A stretch of 64,000 bases of DNA. It comes from JAUIIK01 sp963745675. Lineage in GTDB: Bacteria; Chloroflexota; Chloroflexia; Thermomicrobiales; CFX8. The position numbers and the translations under genes were made by a program. Location of the stretch: positions 434,001-498,000 of the forward strand of contig CAVUYM010000009.1 of the NCBI GenBank assembly GCA_963745675.1. Reading direction: 5' to 3'. Shown here piece after piece: positions 1 through 9,255 of the stretch (position 1 is its first letter; each line of letters begins with the position of its first letter). Below the pieces are notes generated by a model, which saw nothing but the letters and a program-made list of their open reading frames with translations, had not been told where the DNA came from and searched no databases.

Positions 1-240
1 CGGAACATGACCCTCTACACTTCGCTCAGCCCGTGCATGATGTGCGCTGGCACCATCGTTCAATTTGGAATACCTCGCGTGGTTGTCGGCGAGGCCGAGA
101 ATTTCGCCGGTAATGTCGAGTTTCTGCAAAGCCGTGGCGTCGAGGTCATCGTTGCCGACGACGAAGATGCGATAGCGCTGATGCGGCGCTTTATCGCGGA
201 GAAACCAGAACTCTGGAACGAGGACATCGCGGAAGAGTAG
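1..240 (+). CDS. Cytosine deaminase-like nucleoside deaminase, 3' part only
   Basis: This is the C-terminal part of a zinc-dependent deaminase that starts before the window, since the frame is open from base 1. The visible SPCMMCAG motif supplies the two Cys zinc ligands of the CDA fold. The first half of the site (HAE) lies outside the window. The run GIPRVVVGE, the QSRGVEV segment and the C-terminal ELWNEDI resemble yeast-type cytosine deaminase more than TadA, so cytosine to uracil salvage is the best guess. A guanine or tRNA adenosine deaminase is less likely. It ends at TAG 238-240 and is followed by a long gap, so it is probably the last gene of its unit. Confidence 0.8.
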   Translation, partial: RNMTLYTSLSPCMMCAGTIVQFGIPRVVVGEAENFAGNVEFLQSRGVEVIVADDEDAIALMRRFIAEKPELWNEDIAEE

Positions 241-614
241 GTGGGACGCCTACTTCGTCGATTCAAATGGCCAGTGCGGTTGCCGGTAAGCCCGCCACCG
301 AGCGACAAATCTGCTGAATACCACATCGGGGGTATTTCTCGTTCTTACGAAGCCCTTTGCCGAAGGTAGTTCGGCGATTCGATTCATTCACAACTTGCGC
401 TGCGACCACCGGGTTGGTGTCGCAAAGTTCCAGTTGCTCGTTGGTGAAATCCGTCACCAGCAGCTGTTTGTTGCTTGCTTTCCCCAAAACTGATAGAACG
501 AGTGTGCTAGAGCTGCATCTGCAGCCGTTTCTGGCACCTAACAGATAGCCGTGCTTTCCCCCGATCTCTATCGGGTGTACCGGCATCTGTCTCAAATGAC
601 TGGGTGGTGGTTGG
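241..614. other. 374-bp gap with one doubtful minus-strand ORF
   Basis: No plus-strand gene is recognisable between the deaminase and mreB. On the minus strand an open frame runs from ATG at 586 down to 263 (107 codons, with several Cys). It has only a weak purine stretch upstream and matches no family I know. It may be a small gene or chance. The region should also hold the mreB promoter, but I could not place convincing -35 and -10 boxes. Confidence 0.35.
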
Positions 615-1619
615 TTGGCCAAGCAACTTGGAATCGATCTCGGTACGGCCAATGTACTCGTCTTCGTGCGTGGCCGCGGCATCGTGATGAACGAGCCGTC
701 GGTAGTCGCAATTTCGGCCCGTGATGGAAAAGTTAAGGCGGTCGGTCTCGAAGCTCGCAACATGCTCGGACGAGAGCCGCGCGAGACGATCGAGGTCGTG
801 CGGCCAATGCGCGACGGCGTCATTGCCGACTACGTCGTGACTCAGGAGATGCTTCGTTATTTCATTATCCGCTCGGTCGGGCGCTTCTCGCTAACGAAGC
901 CAGACGTCATGCTGTGTGTCCCGGCAGGGGTGACCGGCGTCGAACGGCGTGCGGTGCGGGATGCAGCGCTTGCGGCGGGCGCCCGTCGAGCCTATTTGAT
1001 CAGTGAACCGCTTGCGGCCGCGATTGGCGCACGGGTGCCGGTAGCGGATCCAAGCGGAAACATGATCATCGATATTGGTGGCGGAACCACCGAGGTGGCG
1101 GTGATCTCGTTGAACGCAGCCGTCGTCTCGCGCTCGATTCGCGTCGGTGGCAGCCGCTTCGATGAGGCGATCCAGAACTACATCAAGCGCAAATACAATC
1201 TTCGTATCGGGGAGCGCACCGCAGAAGAGGTCAAGATCGCGATCGGTTCGGCCATGCCAACCGACGACGATATTGTGATGGACGTGCGCGGGCGTGACGA
1301 GGTGGCCGGACTGCCTCGCACCGTCCGGGTACATCAGAACGAGATCGTTGAGGCGATCACGGAGTCGCTGGAAGCGGTCATCGGCTGCATCCGGGCGGTG
1401 CTGGAAGAAACGCCGCCAGAACTCTCGTCCGACATCATTGATAAAGGCATGATTCTCACCGGTGGCGGCGCACTGCTGCGCGATCTGCCGACCCTTCTGA
1501 CCGAGGTCACGGGGGTGCCCTGCTACGTTGCCGACGACCCACTCTCTGCTGTAGCGATTGGAACAGGGCTGGCGCTAGAGTACTTCGACATCCTGCGCGA
1601 TTCGCTTGAAGACGTCTAA
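615..1619 (+). CDS. mreB: MreB-like rod-shape-determining actin homologue
   Basis: The 334-residue length and actin-fold motifs identify MreB, which forms membrane-associated filaments that organise lateral wall synthesis. Phosphate 1 motif: GIDLGTANV near the N-terminus. Phosphate 2: DIGGGTTEVAV near residue 155. The adenosine-contacting loop TGGGALL lies near residue 288. The start is a TTG at 615 after a GT-rich stretch; no upstream ATG gives the conserved N-terminus. mreC and mreD do not follow, so it is a stand-alone copy here. It is intact, unlike many genes downstream. A divergent MreB paralogue is the only real alternative. Confidence 0.9.
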   Translation: MAKQLGIDLGTANVLVFVRGRGIVMNEPSVVAISARDGKVKAVGLEARNMLGREPRETIEVVRPMRDGVIADYVVTQEMLRYFIIRSVGRFSLTKPDVMLCVPAGVTGVERRAVRDAALAAGARRAYLISEPLAAAIGARVPVADPSGNMIIDIGGGTTEVAVISLNAAVVSRSIRVGGSRFDEAIQNYIKRKYNLRIGERTAEEVKIAIGSAMPTDDDIVMDVRGRDEVAGLPRTVRVHQNEIVEAITESLEAVIGCIRAVLEETPPELSSDIIDKGMILTGGGALLRDLPTLLTEVTGVPCYVADDPLSAVAIGTGLALEYFDILRDSLEDV

Positions 1620-1812
1620 GGGTCTTGACTGAGCTAGTGTCGGTGGATTGACAATGCCTTCCAAGCCATTCCTGACCTGGCTCCATCTGGATTCAGGTCA
1701 AAGTTAGGCAGGGCCGTTTGGCACCGAAATCTCGACATTGGCCGCCGCGTTCCTCTGTCATTAGGTACGATGTCTTGCGTTGGTTGGCAGGACGGTATGG
1801 CGAGGGGCGGGG

Positions 1813-3382
1813 ATGATGGAGTCGGACGTTAGGTCCGAACTACGGAGAGAGCAAGAGCGTTTCCAGGAGCGGTTGACGTCGCTTGATGGAGAACGAGCAA
1901 GTTCCGCTGAACGCCAGCATAGTCGGGGGAAACTGTCAGCTCTGGAGCGGATCGAGAAGTTGCTCGACGACGGTAGCTTCGAGGAACTCGATGCGCTGGT
2001 ACAACACCGATCCAATCGCTTCGGAATGGAGCGCAATCGGCCTTATGGCGATGGTGTGATCACCGGATTCGGCACCATTGATGGCCGCAAAGTCGCTGTC
2101 TTTTCTCAGGACTTCACGACCTATGGTGGGTCGTTGGGCGAGGCTTTCGCCCTCAAAATGACGAAAATCATGGACCTTGCTCTCAAAGTCGGCTGCCCGA
2201 TCGTCGGGATCAACGATTCTGCCGGCGCGCGCATCCAGGAGGGTGTGGAAGGGCTGGCAGGTTACGGGGAAGTCTTCTGGCGTAACGTCCAGGCCAGCGG
2301 CGTCGTTCCGCAGATCTCGGTTATCGCCGGCCCGTGTGCGGGCGGCGCCGTCTATTCGCCTGCAATGACAGACTTCGTCTTTATGGTCGAAGGCATCTCG
2401 CAGATGTTCATCACTGGCCCAGACGTCGTCAAGACGGTCACTGGCGAAGACGTGAGCCATGAGGATCTCGGGGGAGCTCTGCCGCATACGTCGGTCTCCG
2501 GCGTGGCCCACTTTGCGGCAGCGGACGAAGAAGAAGTGTTCGAGACAGTTCGCTATTTGATGTCTTTCCTGCCGTCCAACAACCTCGACGATACGCCACG
2601 CTATACGCCCCCGCCGAGGAGATCCTTCGGAGGATCTGGAACTCGACAATGTTGTGCCGCCGGAGCCAACGCGATCATATGACATGCACGAGGTGCTTTC
2701 TCGGATCGTCGATGACGCCGATTTTCTAGAGGTGCAGCCGCACTGGGCCGAGAATATCATCGTCGGATTTGGACGGCTGGATGGCCGCTCGGTGGGCATC
2801 GTTGCCAATCAGCCGCGAGTACTTGCCGGGACGCTAGACATCGACGCTTCAACAAAGGCGGCGCGCTTTGTGCGTTTCTGCGATGCCTTCAATATCCCGC
2901 TGCTGACCTTCGTCGATGTGCCGGGTTTTCTGCCCGGCGTCGATCAGGAGCACGGCGGCATCATCCGGCATGGCTCGAAGCTGCTCTACGCCTATTGCGA
3001 GGCGACGGTGCCGAAACTCACAGTCATCACGCGCAAAGCCTATGGAGGTGCGTACGTCGTGATGGCGTCACGTTCGATCCGCGCCGATGCGACCTTTGCA
3101 TGGCCGACTGCAGAGATCGCGGTGATGGGACCGGAAGCGGCGGTGCGCCTGATCCATCGCAGGGAAATCGCGGGTGCCGATGATCCGGCCGCTCGGGAGA
3201 AGGAGTTGGCCGACGAGTATCGGGAAGAGTTCGCGAATCCGTTTCAGGCCGCCGGGCGTGGCCATGTTGAGTCGGTCATCTGGCCGAGGGACACTCGAAA
3301 GACACTCATTCGGACTCTCGATCTGCTTGAGACGAAGCAGGAACCACGTCCGCCTCGCAAGCACGGAAATGTGCCACTTTGA
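1813..3382 (+). CDS. pccB: Acyl-CoA carboxylase carboxyltransferase (beta) subunit, two frameshifts
   Basis: Biotin-dependent carboxyltransferase of the crotonase-like PccB/MmdA family, which moves CO2 from carboxybiotin to propionyl- or acetyl-CoA. The N-half carries SAGARIQEGVEGLAGYG and the oxyanion-forming GPCAGGAVYSPA. The C-half carries VPGFLPGVDQEHGGII and KAYGGAYVVMAS. Reading is continuous only if one C is restored in the C run at 2608-2612 and one G at 2629-2630; both are homopolymers, which suggests sequence error. The start is ATG 1813 or 1816 after GAGGGGCGGGG. The reconstructed length of about 520 residues matches the family. It is followed by a small accessory gene and the alpha subunit, so the three form one operon. 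The substrate (propionyl or acetyl) cannot be settled. Confidence 0.9.
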
Positions 3383-3400
3383 GAGATCGCACGATCGGGC

Positions 3401-3648
3401 GTTAAAGACGATGCGCCGCCGGAGATTGTCGCGGCGATCATCGCGGCGCTTCGTAGCATTGTTGATGACGCACAGGCTGAGCCGCTGCCGTCGGGATGGA
3501 AGCGGCGTGCGCGCCCTGCTGGAACTGGTTGGCCCAAGCGGCGGATACGGATGGCTCGCTCAGGCCCGGCAACGGTCTGTGGCGCCGGATAGCTAGGTTC
3601 GAGCTACTTGGCTGGTTATCACCAGCGAATTGGGGTATTGGTCGATGA
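3401..3648 (+). CDS. Small carboxylase-associated protein (epsilon/gamma-like), one frameshift
   Basis: A short reading frame lies between the two carboxylase subunits. The first part reads PPEIVAAIIAALRSIVDD. After a one-base slip near 3530 the second part ends with GNGLWRRIARFELLGW before TGA 3646-3648. An alanine-rich helix followed by a basic Trp/Arg tail is the pattern of the small accessory proteins (OadG-like or epsilon-like) encoded beside acyl-CoA carboxylases. The stop overlaps the ATG of the alpha subunit (ATGA), which implies translational coupling. The start codon is not resolved. The assignment rests on context and tail pattern, not on a firm family match. Confidence 0.5.
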
Positions 3649-5388
3649 TTCGAAAAGTTCTGGTTGCAAATCGTGGCGAGATCGCGTTGCGGGTGATGCG
3701 GGCCTGTCGCGAGGAGCGCATCGCGAACGTCGCGATCTTCACCGAGGGTGAAGAGTCGGCCCGTCATGTTCGCTACGCCGATGAAGCGGTGTTGATCGCC
3801 TCCGAAAAATCGATACCCTACGTTGATATCGACGCAGTCTTATCGGCTGCGATCGCAGTGGGGGCTGATGCGATTCACCCCGGCTATGGCTTTCTTGCCG
3901 AGAATCCTGATTTCGCGTCAGGCTTGTGAAGACTCTGGGATTTTGTTTATTGGTCCTCCTGCTGCTGCGATCGACGCAATGGGGGACAAGGTGCGTATCT
4001 CGGGCGGTTGCTGTGCGCGCCGGCGTGCCGATCGTTCCTGGGAGCGATGGCCCGCTTACCCAGGAAAATGCTCGTGCATTTGGCGCAGAACACGGATTTC
4101 CGTTTGCGCTGAAAGCCGTCGCTGGCGGTGGAGGACGCGGGTTTCAGGGTGGCCTGGGAAGCGGGAGAGTTGAAGAAGCCTGGAGCCAGGCGAGTGGCGA
4201 GGGCCAGCGCTATTTTGGCAATCCGGCCGTATACGCCGAAAAATATCTCGAACATCCCAGACACATCGAAATCCAGATTTTCGCGGACAACATGGCAACG
4301 ACGTCGGACTCGGCGAACGTGACTGTTCGATCCAGCGACGTCACCAGAAGCTGATTGAGGAAGCGCCATCGCCTGCGCATCTCAGACACCTTGCGCGCGA
4401 AGATGAATGCGACCGCGGTGCGCCTTGCGCGTGAGGTTGGCTATGTCGGCGCGGGAACGGTGGAATTCCTTTTCAGCGAGGGCGAATTCTATTTCCTGGA
4501 AATGAATACGCGTATTCAGGTTGAGCATCCAGTAACCGAAGAGATCACCGGGATCGATCTGGTGCGCGAACAGCTGCGGGTAGCCGCTGGAATGCCGTTG
4601 TCGTTTGGAAACGACGTCGCGCCTATCGGCCATGCGATCGAGTGCCGGATAAATGCCGAGGACCCTGCGCAGGGCTTTGCACCGACGCCGGGCAGACTGC
4701 GAACCTTCACAGTCCCAGGCCGGGCTTGGCGTGCGGGTCGACACGGGGTTTGAAGCAGGCGATGCCGTCGATCCTCGCTTTGACAACCTGATTGCGAAAC
4801 TCATCGTTCGTGGCCGCGATCGGGCTGAAGCGTTGAGTCGGATGGATCGCGCATTGGCCGATTTTCAAGTCTCTGGAGTGGCGACGACGATCGAACTGTA
4901 CCGCCACATTCTTCGACGACCGGATTTTCAGGATGGCGCAGTACGACACCCACTACATCGCGCAGACTGGAGTAGCCGGTGCGCTTTCTCCCACCGAGAT
5001 TCCGGCCGAGGATGGCGACGATGAGGACGTGATCGTCGTGCAGGTCAACGACCGCGATTACCGCGTGCGTCTCCCGGAGGTGCTCGTCGGGGGAACATCA
5101 ACGACCCGCAGTTCTTCCCCTGCCCGCACAGGCGCTCGAGCCCGTTCGAACCGGGCTGGAGCTGCCGCAAATGGCGAGCTGAAGAGCCCGATCCAAGGCA
5201 CGGTCTTGAGCGTTGCGGTAGCTGCTGGCGACGAAGTGAACGCTGGCGACCTGATCTGCGTCGTCGAGGCGATGAAGATGGAGAACGAACTCGTCGCTCC
5301 TCAGTCCGGCGTCGTTTCCGAGCTGGCCGTAGAGGTTGGAACGACCGTCCGCTCCGGAGATCTACTGGCGGTCATCGACGGCCATTGA
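3645..5388 (+). CDS. pccA: Acyl-CoA carboxylase alpha subunit (biotin carboxylase + BCCP), multiple frameshifts
   Basis: ATP-dependent biotin carboxylase joined to a C-terminal biotinyl domain. Visible in order: N-domain VLVANRGEIALRV and HPGYGFLAENPDF; the ATP-grasp glycine loop AGGGGRGF; HPRHIEIQIFAD; EMNTRIQVEHPVTEE; HAIECRINAEDP; then a linker and the biotin site EAMKMENEL near nt 5266-5290. At least six frame changes (about 3920, 3990, 4150, 4320-4350, 4720 and 4935) break it, yet all conserved blocks remain. The reconstructed length of about 580 residues fits a short PccA/AccA3-type subunit. It starts at ATG 3645 inside the stop of the small upstream gene. It would pair with the beta subunit above. 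Confidence 0.88.
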
Positions 5389-5455
5389 CCGCTTTGTGCG
5401 ACCGCGCCAGGCACGGATGCCAGTCCGCTGGAGAATCCTCAATTCCCGCTTGAGT

Positions 5456-5485
5456 TTGTACGTACACCCTGAAAATGGCTATACT
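5456..5485 (+). promoter_or_regulatory. Sigma-70 type promoter of the dcw operon
   Basis: TTGTAC (5456-5461) and TATACT (5480-5485) are separated by 18 bp, a good housekeeping promoter pair upstream of mraZ. The -35 box overlaps a 10-bp palindrome, TGTACGTACA, and the first MraZ-type repeat starts right after the -10 box. Transcription should therefore begin within the repeat array. Confidence 0.65.
5457..5466. repeat. Palindrome TGTACGTACA, copy 1 (mraZ promoter)
   Basis: A perfect 10-bp palindrome covers most of the -35 box of the mraZ promoter. The same 10-mer recurs at 18594-18603 upstream of ftsA. The position suits an operator for an unidentified dimeric regulator. Confidence 0.5.
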
Positions 5486-5533
5486 GTGGATAGTTGTGGG
5501 GTTATGTGGGGAAAAGTGGGGCAGATTGTGGAT
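5486..5533 (+). promoter_or_regulatory. MraZ operator: tandem GTGG(G/A)(G/T) hexamers
   Basis: Four hexamers, GTGGAT 5486, GTGGGG 5496, GTGGGG 5506 and GTGGGG 5516, are spaced by exactly 4 bp each. A fifth, GTGGAT, lies at 5528 with a 6-bp gap. In other bacteria MraZ binds direct GTGG(A/T)G-like repeats with 4-bp spacers in its own promoter and represses the dcw operon. The array sits just after the -10 box and 45 bp before the mraZ start, so autorepression is likely here. Confidence 0.85.
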
Positions 5534-5577
5534 TATTCGCAGTGCCCCGTCGTTCTTGAACTGGCAGGGCGTAGCTG

Positions 5578-6006
5578 GTGTTTCTCGGTCGTTTCGAGCA
5601 TTCCATCGACACCAAGGGCCGTTTGGCGCTGCCTGCACGCTATCGCGATAACCTCGCCGATGGAGTCGTTGTAACTCGTGGCTTTGATAGTTGCCTGTTG
5701 ATTTATCCAATGGCGGTATGGAGTCCGCTAGCCAGCAAGGTGTCACAACTCTCGATCAGTGATCCAGATGTTCGGGCCTTGCGACGACTGCTCTTCTCAG
5801 AAGCTGCTGATCTTGAACTAGATAAGCAGGGCCGCATCCTGATTCCTTCCGACCTACGCAACTATGCCGAGCTGGACCGCGAAGCAGTCATCGTCGGCAT
5901 GCACACGTTCATTGAAATCTGGAGCCCGGCGCGATGGTCTGATGAGCAATCGACTCTGGACCGCGACGGACAGGCGGTAGCCGAGCGTCTGGCAGAACTC
6001 ATCTAG
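5578..6006 (+). CDS. mraZ: Transcriptional regulator MraZ
   Basis: 142 residues, the normal MraZ length, with two SpoVT/AbrB-like halves. Each carries the DxxxR DNA-binding signature: DTKGR at residues 11-15 and DKQGR at 82-86. The N-terminus MFLGRFEHSID is typical. The start is GTG 5578, close behind the repeat array 5486-5533 that MraZ is expected to bind. It is the first gene of the dcw cluster and a nucleoid-associated autoregulator. The frame is intact. Confidence 0.95.
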   Translation: MFLGRFEHSIDTKGRLALPARYRDNLADGVVVTRGFDSCLLIYPMAVWSPLASKVSQLSISDPDVRALRRLLFSEAADLELDKQGRILIPSDLRNYAELDREAVIVGMHTFIEIWSPARWSDEQSTLDRDGQAVAERLAELI

Positions 6007-6093
6007 GTCGTTCGGATGTCTATTCTCGTGCATGGTGGAGCGCAACGTTCAATATGCTGGTATGTGCCATGACATCTTATGGTCAGGAAGCGT

Positions 6094-7041
6094 ATGCCCC
6101 GCGTGGAGAGTCCGGCCATCGTGCCGGTCATGCTTGAAGAGGTGCTCGAAGCGCTCCAGCCGCGACCGGGCGGTGTCTACATTGATGGCACCTTCGGCGG
6201 CGGCGGTCACAGTCTGCGGCTTGCAAAACTAGCCGGGGCTGATGGGGTGATACTCGCATTCGATCGCGACCCGGACGCTTCGGCGCGTGCTCAAGAAATC
6301 GCCGATGCGGTTGCAGCCCGGATCGTTTTTGTGCCGGCACGATTTTCTGGAATGTCAGAGACCGCACGAGAACGAGGCTTTGAGAACGTCGACGGCGTTC
6401 TTCTGGACCTCGGGCTCTCCTCATTTCAACTGAGCGACGCCGAGCGTGGCTTTAGTTTCCAGCGCGAAGGTCCGCTCGATATGCGCATGGGCTTGACCTC
6501 CGGTAAGTCTGCGAGCGATCTCGTGGCCCAAGTCTGAGCGAAGCTGAACTTGCCAAAATACTCTTCGATTTCGGCGAAGAGCGTCAGGCACGACGAATCG
6601 CCCGGGCGATTGTCGGCGAGCGTTCGATACGTCGAATCGAGACGACGACGCAACTAGCGGAACTGGTGGAGAAGACGATTGGTCGACCTCCCGGAGTCGC
6701 GGATTCATCCGGCAACGCGGACTTTCCAGGCGCTGCGTATTGCGGTCAATGACGAACTCGAAGAGATTCGTCTGGGGTTGGAAGCGGCTGCAGACCTTCT
6801 TAGATCGGGTGGCCGTCTGGTCGTGATTAGTTTCCACTCGCTCGAAGACCGGATCGTCAAACAGTTCATTGCTCGCGAAGTAAAAGGCTGCATTTGCCCG
6901 CCTGACCAGCCAGTCTGCACCTGCGGGCGAACACCCCGTTTGCGTGCTATCGGCAAAGCGCGCCGTCCAGGGGAAGCCGAAGTCGAGCATAACCCGCGCT
7001 CCCGAAGCGCAATCATGCGTGTGGCAGAGCGCTTGCCATGA
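6094..7041 (+). CDS. rsmH: 16S rRNA (cytosine-1402-N4)-methyltransferase RsmH, two frameshifts
   Basis: SAM-dependent methyltransferase that modifies C1402 of 16S rRNA. Motif I DGTFGGGGHS lies at residues 31-40, then the LLDLGLSSFQL segment, and in the last part VISFHSLEDRIVK and the Cys-rich CICPPDQPVCTCG. Frame changes occur near 6534 and 6700; all three blocks belong to one protein of about 310 residues. ATG 6094 follows AGGAAG (6085-6090); ATG 6079 in the same frame is possible. The stop lies within the first codons of ftsL. Confidence 0.93.
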
Positions 7042-7528
7042 CCATCGGTGAGCGCAAACGCCCGATTCAAATTGGTGGTTCCCAGGCTGCACCTGAAGTA
7101 CCTCTGGAGCAGTCCTGAAACACGGAGTGCTCGAAGGTTGCCCGGTGCAATCGTGTTTCTCATCGCAGTAGCGATTATTGGAGCCGTTGGCATGCTCTAC
7201 CTGTTGCAGACAAACCATGTCGCGAATCTGGGCTATGAGATGTCAGAACTTCAGGCGGAACGCGAGGCTGCGCTCGTCGAACAGCAGGAGCTCTCGGCGC
7301 AGATCGCCAGCAGACAAGCTCTTAACAACTGTTGAAACAACGGCCATGACTGAACTGGGTATGGGACCAATTGAAGACTACGTTTTTGTCGACGTAGAGC
7401 TTCCTGCTGAAGAGGATGCTCCATCGCCCCAGGTAACACCTGGCTCCGAACCGTCCGCAATCGAGCGTTTTTGGAATCGGATAACGGGTTCATCGTCGGG
7501 GTCGCAGGAGAATACGCGCGATGACTGA
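7038..7528 (+). CDS. ftsL: FtsL-like cell division protein, frameshifted
   Basis: A small bitopic protein: basic N-terminus, one membrane helix (IVFLIAVAIIGAVGMLYLL) and a coiled coil (LGYEMSELQAEREAALVEQ), then an acidic tail. That architecture and its place between rsmH and ftsI are those of FtsL, the scaffold of the FtsQLB complex. ATG 7038 overlaps the rsmH stop (ATGA) and would need one slip near 7115. GTG 7048 is already in the frame of the membrane helix. A second slip near 7320 links to the frame that stops at 7528. Sequence similarity within FtsL is always low, so the name rests on topology and context. Confidence 0.7.
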
Positions 7529-9255
7529 AACTTCAGCGAGTGTTCAATCATGGCGCGAACCTTCTCGAAAGCGCACGGCTGGTTTGTTGCTGGCCTTCGT
7601 CGTGTTTACCCTTCTCATTGCAGTTCGCGTCGCTCAAGTACAGATCGTTCGATCGCACGAACTGACGGATCGGGCGATAGCGGAACGTCTCGTGGCCGAT
7701 ACGATTCCGGCTCGCCGCGGAGATATCTACGATGCTCGTGGGACGCTGCTTGCGACCGATCTTCCGTCTGCACGAGTCTGGGCCATCCTCGGGAATATCG
7801 AGGATCGTCAGCAGGTAGCGGAGCTTCTAGCACCGTTACTGGGAGTATCTGTTGACGATCTCAACGCAAAGCTCGCGACTCCAGATGTTGAGTGGCTCTT
7901 GCTTGGCCAGCAGATTGACCCGGAATCGGTGCGTGCAATTGAAGCATTGAAGCTTGACGGCATCTATCTTGAACCGGAACCGAAACGCTATTACCCGAAT
8001 GGAGCATTCGCCGCCCACGTGCTCGGCTTCACCAACGTTGATCACGAAGGAAACTACGGCGTCGAGGGCGGACTCGATGCAACGGTCGGAGGCGATCCGG
8101 GCACGCTGATCGCTGAACGGGATGGCGCTGGCAATGTCATCGCCCTCACACCGAGCTACTGGGATCCGCCTGAAGACGGCTCCGATATCGTGCTGACGAT
8201 CGATAGCGGCGTTCAGCTTCTGATCGAACGCGTGCTGAGAGAAACGGTCACCAAGCAACGGGCCAAGGGCGGGACGATCATCGTTCAAGATCCGAATACC
8301 GGGCGCGATTCTGGGTATGGCAAGTTGGCCTGTCTACGATCCCAATGCGTACGGAAATGTCGATGATCTCGGCATATTTGCCAATCCCGCGATCTCACGC
8401 GTTTATGAACCTGGATCAACATTCAAGTCCATCGTCATGGCAATCGGCATCGACGATGGACTCGTGACGGCTGACAGCACATTCGACGATGCGCCGGGCT
8501 ATCGCGAAATTCCGGATCATGCGCCGATCACGAACAATAATGGCGCGGTCTATGGCGTCCAAACGATGACGGAAGTATTGGTGCGGTCATCAAATCTTGG
8601 CGCGATATACGTTGCCGAGAAGATCGGCGCCGACCGCCTCTTCCAACGTCTGACTCAATTCGGGATGGGCAAGTTGAGTGGGATCGAACTTCAAGGAGAA
8701 GAGCGGGGCATTGTCACTAAACCGTGGGAAAGCGACTGGACTCAGACGCTCTTTTTCACGAACGCCTTTGGCCAGGGCATTGCGGTTACTCCGCTGCAGA
8801 TGGTCAATGCCTATTCCGCGATAGTCAATGGCGGACATTTGATGAGACCCTACGTCGTAGCCGAACAACACCGGCCCGATGGTGAAGTCGTCGTTCATGA
8901 TCCTGAAGTCGTTCGCGATGTAATTTCTGAAGAGTCGTCGGCAACGCTACGTGAGATGCTCCATCAGGTCGTCGAACGTCGCTTCGAGGCCTATCCACAG
9001 GTGGATGGGTATGAGATCGGAGCGAAGACGGGCACCGCACAAGTGCCATCACCAGACGGGGGCTATGTCGACGATGCAACGATCGCGTCAATCGTTGGCT
9101 TCGGTCCGGTCGCTGATCCTCAGTTTGTTGTCCTGGTGAAGATCGACGAGCCGCAGGAGACGCCCTGGGGCGAAACGGCAGCCGGGCCTGCGCTCGGGGA
9201 GATCCTGCGCGACCTCTTCTTGCTATACGGCATCCAACCCGAGGGGGCCAAGTGA
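7521..9255 (+). CDS. ftsI: Peptidoglycan D,D-transpeptidase FtsI (class B PBP), one frameshift
   Basis: Septal penicillin-binding protein. There is an N-terminal membrane anchor (LLLAFVVFTLLIAVRVAQV), a PBP dimerisation domain with IPARRGDIYDARGTLLA, and a transpeptidase domain with all three active-site motifs: STFK (nt 8415-8426, acyl-Ser), SSN (8587-8595) and KTGT (9024-9035). One frame change near 8310 splits it; the reconstructed length is about 578 residues. It has no C-terminal PASTA domain. ATG 7521 overlaps the ftsL end, and the stop overlaps murF by 4 bp. It acts outside the membrane with FtsW. Confidence 0.95.

Noticed and set aside
3174..3596. 140-codon plus-strand ORF across the end of the carboxylase beta subunit
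   Set aside because: It overlaps the conserved end of the beta subunit in another frame and is Arg/Ser-rich; the real small gene uses other frames at 3401-3648.
6421..7218. 265-codon antisense open frame
   Set aside because: Opposite rsmH and ftsL, with no recognisable domain; the plus-strand frames carry conserved RsmH motifs.
7521..9255. Programmed ribosomal frameshifting in ftsI, ftsZ and others
   Set aside because: The slips occur in too many unrelated genes, at ordinary short homopolymers, with no slippery heptamer or downstream structure common to them.
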